From Methylophaga pinxianii (GTDB lineage: Bacteria; Pseudomonadota; Gammaproteobacteria; Nitrosococcales; Methylophagaceae), in contig NZ_JAJAEO010000171.1 in assembly GCF_020447225.1 (NCBI RefSeq), positions 1-58,231 on the forward strand: DNA of 58,231 nt, read 5' to 3'. Positions 54,780 to 58,231 of this stretch are shown piece after piece; the stretch's first letter is position 1, and the number at the start of each line of letters is the position of its first letter. The notes below the pieces were generated by a model. It did no database searches. It was not told the origin of the DNA and saw nothing but the letters and a program-made list of their open reading frames with translations. The translations under genes were made by a program, and so were the position numbers.

Positions 54780-55747
54780 CTGTATATAAACCGTTTTTTC
54801 GTTGGCTGGAATCCGTTGGACAGGCTGAATGGGCCGAGCAATTAGCCAAATTTACTGCAGAGCGACTTGCGGATGACTTTCACGGCAAAATGCCCTTATG
54901 GCAACAGGCTTTAGCAGATTTACCGGCTATACAACCAACTGAGATAGAACTGAAAACACAGATAGCTATCGGAAAAGCCACAGATCTCAGTGCTTTTGAC
55001 AAAGCCTCGTTTATTGAACTGATAAAAGCTTTTCATCCGTGGCGTAAGGGACCGTATCAGTTATTTGATATACACATTGACACCGAATGGCGCTCCGACT
55101 GGAAATGGGATCGGGTACTGCCTCATATCAGTTCATTGCAGGGCCGGAAGGTGCTGGATGTTGGTGGGGGAAATGGTTATCACGGTTGGCGTATGGTGGG
55201 TGAGGGAGCTCAAATGGTCATGGGCATCGACCCGACCCTGGTGTTTAGTATGCAATATCAGCTGATGCAGCATTTTATTCAAAGTGATAAGCATTTTGTT
55301 CTGCCTATCGGCATAGAGCATATGCCGGATAAACTGCATCTGTTTGATACGGTGTTTTCAATGGGGGTTTTATATCATCGACGCTCGCCTTTGAAGCATC
55401 TGATGGAGTTACGGCATTGCCTACGACAAGGCGGTGAGCTGGTATTGGAAACACTGGTCATCGAAGGTAAAGAGGGCATGAGTTTAATGCCAGAAGAGCG
55501 TTACGCCAAAATGCGTAATGTGTGGTTTATTCCATCGATTCCGACCATGTTGCTCTGGTTACGTAAATGTGGCTATAAAAATGTACGTTGTGTGGATGAA
55601 AGCATCACATCTTTAAATGAGCAGCGCGCAACCGAGTGGATGACATTCGAATCATTAAAAGATTTTCTCGATCCATTAGATATCACCAAGACGATTGAGG
55701 GATATCCGGCACCCAAGCGTGCGGTTTTTATTGCGGACGCGCCTTAA
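54776..55747 (+). CDS. cmoB: tRNA U34 carboxymethyltransferase CmoB
   Basis: 323 residues, full length. It has KGPYQLFDIHIDTEWRSDWK, VLDVGGGNGYHGWRM and MGVLYHRRSPLKHL. It transfers the carboxymethyl group from Cx-AdoMet to 5-hydroxyuridine at tRNA position 34. Stop codon overlaps the stop of the convergent gene at 55744. Confidence 0.97.
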   Translation: MTVYKPFFRWLESVGQAEWAEQLAKFTAERLADDFHGKMPLWQQALADLPAIQPTEIELKTQIAIGKATDLSAFDKASFIELIKAFHPWRKGPYQLFDIHIDTEWRSDWKWDRVLPHISSLQGRKVLDVGGGNGYHGWRMVGEGAQMVMGIDPTLVFSMQYQLMQHFIQSDKHFVLPIGIEHMPDKLHLFDTVFSMGVLYHRRSPLKHLMELRHCLRQGGELVLETLVIEGKEGMSLMPEERYAKMRNVWFIPSIPTMLLWLRKCGYKNVRCVDESITSLNEQRATEWMTFESLKDFLDPLDITKTIEGYPAPKRAVFIADAP

Positions 55748-56127
55748 AAGGCTAAGGAACTGGGGGAGACAGAAATCCACTTTCCACTTCGATGCTGGCA
55801 GGCATCAAGTGATTTTTCCTGTAGAACTTCACCATTTTTAATTCTCAGTTGATAAGCCAGACAGGGGTAGTGGCCATAGGAATAGCTGCGTAACAGCTTG
55901 ATTTGATATTGAATACCAGTATGAGCGTTGTGCCAAATATGTTCGGATTCAAAGTCATTGGAAGATAAAATTTCCTGGGTTCGATCCAAATCAATAGTGG
56001 TCATTGCGGTATCGGTTTCAATACCTGCTTCCACACCGGCTAAAAGATCAAGTGATGCATAAGCTTGTGGTAACCACAGCATCATTAGGACGGCTGGATA
56101 AAAAGCGTTGTGCCAAATATGATTCAA
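55744..56127 (-). CDS. Hypothetical exported protein with a repeated HIWHNA segment
   Basis: 127 residues with an N-terminal signal peptide-like segment (AVLMMLWLPQAYA). No family recognised. HIWHNA occurs at residues 3-8 and again near 63, and the DNA under it is an 18-base direct repeat (AGCGTTGTGCCAAATATG on the plus strand), so the beginning of the frame may derive from a partial duplication or the repeat may be structural. Two cysteines occur in the last third. Convergent with cmoB. Confidence 0.65.
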   Translation of the reverse strand: MNHIWHNAFYPAVLMMLWLPQAYASLDLLAGVEAGIETDTAMTTIDLDRTQEILSSNDFESEHIWHNAHTGIQYQIKLLRSYSYGHYPCLAYQLRIKNGEVLQEKSLDACQHRSGKWISVSPSSLAF

Positions 56128-56368
56128 TGTGTATTCCCATCATTGGTTCAAGTCCATTAGAAACCGAAATATAACATCCTTCAATAAGTAAACTATCCTT
56201 GTTTAAGCAGGATATTTTTCCTTTAAATCCATAGGCTTAATTTTTAACCGAGTTAAGCCCTGCATTTTATTGAGCTATCCAAAGTATTATTGGCCTAAAA
56301 AACAGCTTGCAGGGTGCCTTTCGAAGATGCGAACTGTATCTTTTTGCCAGTAAATGCGAACACTATTT

Positions 56369-56560
56369 TTAGGCATTTTCATCCACTGCGTCCACTTGTA
56401 GTGCTCCATCTTCATTTACATAAACCGAAAATTGTATTGGTCTGCAGCATACAAAACAATCTTCAATGTATTGCTGATAATCCACCGAACAATCCAGTAA
56501 AACATCAATCGTTTCACCACAGTAAGGACACATCACAGCGTATTCTTGTAAGGCCTGCAT
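56369..56560 (-). CDS. CPXCG motif cysteine-rich protein
   Basis: 63 residues with CPYCGETIDVLLDCS and DCFVCCRPIQFSVYV, the zinc-ribbon pattern of the CPXCG family, widespread and uncharacterised. Single gene. Confidence 0.9.
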   Translation of the reverse strand: MQALQEYAVMCPYCGETIDVLLDCSVDYQQYIEDCFVCCRPIQFSVYVNEDGALQVDAVDENA

Positions 56561-56704
56561 TTGATTATTCCTGAGTTTACAGTTTCATAATAGGAAATTA
56601 AGCGGGGCGAATAAGTTCAATTTTGCATGCAAATATTGAAGTTATTTGTAATTGGCGATTCAATCTTCTATAAGGAGGGGCAAAATCTAATTTGGGACAA
56701 CAAA

Positions 56705-57637
56705 ATGCAACAGGCCAAAAAGCAAACCTTTTTATCGCTCTTGAGTAGCTGGCAAGAAGAATTTAATGCCCGTCCCGGCCTTTCCATTCTTATGTTGCTG
56801 ACAACGGCAGTGATTGTCGGATGGATTATTTTTAATTTATTTAATATTCATACCAGTATCGATCCCCGCTTTCTAACCTGGGCACTGATTGGCGGTGGGG
56901 TTGGTGCGATGTCGACAGCTTTGGGGGCAGCACCAGGCCTTATTGTCAAAAAACTCTCCGCGGTTACAGAAGATACCATGCTTGGCATGGCGGCAGGCAT
57001 GATGTTGGGAGCCAGCTTTTTTTCACTCATTCTTCCTGGAATTGAAGTGAGTTCAGCCTTAACGGGCCATGCCATCAGCGGCGTTATCATTATTATTTTT
57101 GGTATGGTAGGTGGTGTTTTATTGATGCTGGGCCTGGATTATTATCTCCCGCATGAACATCAACACTCAGGCCCTTGCGGTGCGGGACATCAGCAGGTAG
57201 GACGAGTAGGTCTCTTTGTATTGGCTATAGCGCTGCATAACTTTCCAGAAGGTATGGCGATTGGAGTGAGTTATACCGATGGCAACCTGTCTGTAGGAAT
57301 CCCCTTAACAGCAGCAATTGCTTTACAAAATATCCCAGAGGGACTTGCAGTTGTCCTGGCTTTGCGACGAATCAATATGCCAGCCGGTAAAGCCGTGGCC
57401 ATTGCCGCTGCCACAGGATTAGTTGAACCCATCGGTGCGGTGTTGGGAATTTTTCTTTCCAGTGGTTTAGCGGTTTCCTACCCAATAGGTTTAGGAATTG
57501 CTGCAGGAGCCATGATATTTGTCGTGTCACATGAGGTAATTCCGGAAACCCATCGACATGGTCATCAAACACGCGCGACAGTCGGATTAATGGGTGGTTT
57601 ATTTCTGATTATGCTGATAGATACCCTATTGGCTTGA
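56705..57637 (+). CDS. ZIP-family metal transporter
   Basis: About 310 residues, eight predicted membrane helices. The metal-binding motifs of the ZIP family are present: ALHNFPEGMAIGVSY in helix 4 and ALQNIPEGLAVVLA in helix 5, plus a His-rich loop HEHQHSGPCGAGH. It probably imports zinc or other divalent cations (GufA/ZupT-like). An in-frame ATG at 56627 would add 26 residues, and a strong AAGGAGG lies at 56671 without a usable start; ATG 56705 keeps the family-like N-terminus but its ribosome site is weak. Its 3' end overlaps the GNAT gene tail-to-tail by 12 bases. Confidence 0.9.
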   Translation: MQQAKKQTFLSLLSSWQEEFNARPGLSILMLLTTAVIVGWIIFNLFNIHTSIDPRFLTWALIGGGVGAMSTALGAAPGLIVKKLSAVTEDTMLGMAAGMMLGASFFSLILPGIEVSSALTGHAISGVIIIIFGMVGGVLLMLGLDYYLPHEHQHSGPCGAGHQQVGRVGLFVLAIALHNFPEGMAIGVSYTDGNLSVGIPLTAAIALQNIPEGLAVVLALRRINMPAGKAVAIAAATGLVEPIGAVLGIFLSSGLAVSYPIGLGIAAGAMIFVVSHEVIPETHRHGHQTRATVGLMGGLFLIMLIDTLLA

Positions 57638-58129
57638 AGCCCGGTACTCAAAGAGGCAGCGTAGGTCACCTAAACCCATTCCCTCGGCGATCTGTATAAA
57701 TCCAGCGCGCCGATAAAAATTCAATAATTCTGGATAATGTGCTACCGCATCCAGATGAAGTGTCCGCGTACCAACCAGGTTTAAACAATGTTGAAGTAAT
57801 AATTGCCCATAACCTGCTTGTTGATAATCGGGGTGTACCGCCAGTTGAGTCAAATAAAAATCAGCCTCAGGTGCATTTGGCCAACAATCGACGTAATAAT
57901 CAGCTGGTCGGATCCCTAAAGCGACACAACCAATAATTTGTGAGTTCTGTTTAAGCACATAGACTGATTTTTGTAATAAGTTCTGTCTGACAGAAGCGGC
58001 ATCGTAGACACCCAACCAATGTGACATGCCCAGCTGATCCATATGCGTTGCACAGGCAGTTAACATGGCCACCAATTGGGATACATCCTGCTGACAGGCG
58101 AGCTGAATCTGAGTGGTCATTTTATGCAT
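57626..58129 (-). CDS. GNAT-family N-acetyltransferase
   Basis: 167 residues of the Gcn5-related acetyltransferase fold. The acetyl-CoA loop reads QQAGYGQLLLQHCL after the beta-4 strand FYLTQLAVHPDY, and the C-terminus LLNFYRRAGF is typical. Substrate unknown. An in-frame ATG three codons in is an alternative start. Confidence 0.9.
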   Translation of the reverse strand: MHKMTTQIQLACQQDVSQLVAMLTACATHMDQLGMSHWLGVYDAASVRQNLLQKSVYVLKQNSQIIGCVALGIRPADYYVDCWPNAPEADFYLTQLAVHPDYQQAGYGQLLLQHCLNLVGTRTLHLDAVAHYPELLNFYRRAGFIQIAEGMGLGDLRCLFEYRASSQ

Positions 58130-58133
58130 AGTA

Positions 58134-58231
58134 CTAGGGTCTGTTGATCTTTGCTGTACAAAAATTAATCAGCCCACATTGGCAGCCACATCATAGTAAA
58201 AGCCAGCATCAACATGCTGTGATAGTTGCGT
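58134..58231 (-). mobile_element. End of an insertion sequence with transposase C-terminus (cut by window edge)
   Basis: On the minus strand, 58230 down to the TAA at 58165 reads RNYHSMLMLAFTMMWLPMWAD, the style of IS4/IS5-type transposase C-termini. The following bases to CTAG (58134-58137) include GGGTCTGTTGATCTTTG, which looks like a terminal inverted repeat with CTAG as a possible target site. The family cannot be confirmed from this fragment. Confidence 0.5.

Overview
The window reads as a chromosomal segment from a gammaproteobacterium with moderate GC. Gene order (recA-recX-alaS-lysC-csrA-tRNA-Ser-tRNA-Arg, the pncC/mutS pair, rpe-gph-trpE-trpG-trpD-trpC next to a Vfr/Crp-type regulator, tsaB-cmoA-cmoB) is typical of the group. 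The overall flavour, including a formaldehyde-dehydrogenase-like alcohol dehydrogenase, suggests a Methylophaga/Piscirickettsiaceae-like methylotroph. That genus call is inference, not proof.

Left edge (1-4220): the start of a probable IS3-family transposase abuts a zinc alcohol dehydrogenase that lacks its C-terminus. Next come an RsbRD/PAS/GGDEF/EAL c-di-GMP protein with an altered GGDEF motif and a small KGG-repeat stress protein with a strong terminator.

Accessory core (about 4750-29720): one apparently integrated 25 kb locus. A consensus CRP site precedes an ECF sigma factor (FecI type) and its FecR-type membrane regulator. A very large TonB-dependent receptor with a signalling (STN) domain follows, then an unrecognised Sec-exported 318-residue protein and a calcium-binding-type RTX protein with a type I secretion C-terminus. 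After a terminator comes an overlapping gene train for a type II secretion-like/pseudopilus machine: GspG, GspF, GspE, PilM-, PilN-, PilO- and PilP-like proteins, a TPR lipoprotein secretin and three more pseudopilins. It runs directly into a complete type I exporter (ABC, HlyD, TolC). ExbB, ExbD and TonB close the locus. A nearly identical 58-bp sequence lies upstream of the receptor and of exbB only, and looks like the promoter read by the locus's own ECF sigma factor. The layout resembles the Has haemophore system (sigma/anti-sigma, signalling receptor, type I exporter, dedicated TonB), but with an RTX protein instead of HasA, an extra secreted protein and a pseudopilus secretion machine. 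I propose a dual-secretion, TonB-coupled scavenging system whose ligand is unknown; calcium-site chemistry in the RTX protein and an EF-hand-like loop in the receptor make a metal ligand worth testing.

Housekeeping region (29887-48706): a DUF2726 protein, two tRNAs, csrA, lysC, alaS, recX, recA, pncC, mutS, three small conserved genes, a crp homologue, trpC/D/G/E, a decayed gph pseudogene, rpe, a DUF3530 protein and a spermidine-synthase-like protein.

Right part (48785-58231): an L,D-transpeptidase, a YgiQ radical SAM protein, cytochrome b561 with YceI, two tiny genes (one of 42 codons with a perfect ribosome binding site), tsaB-cmoA-cmoB for tRNA modification, a secreted hypothetical protein, a CPXCG protein, a ZIP metal transporter, a GNAT acetyltransferase and the end of another insertion sequence at the edge.
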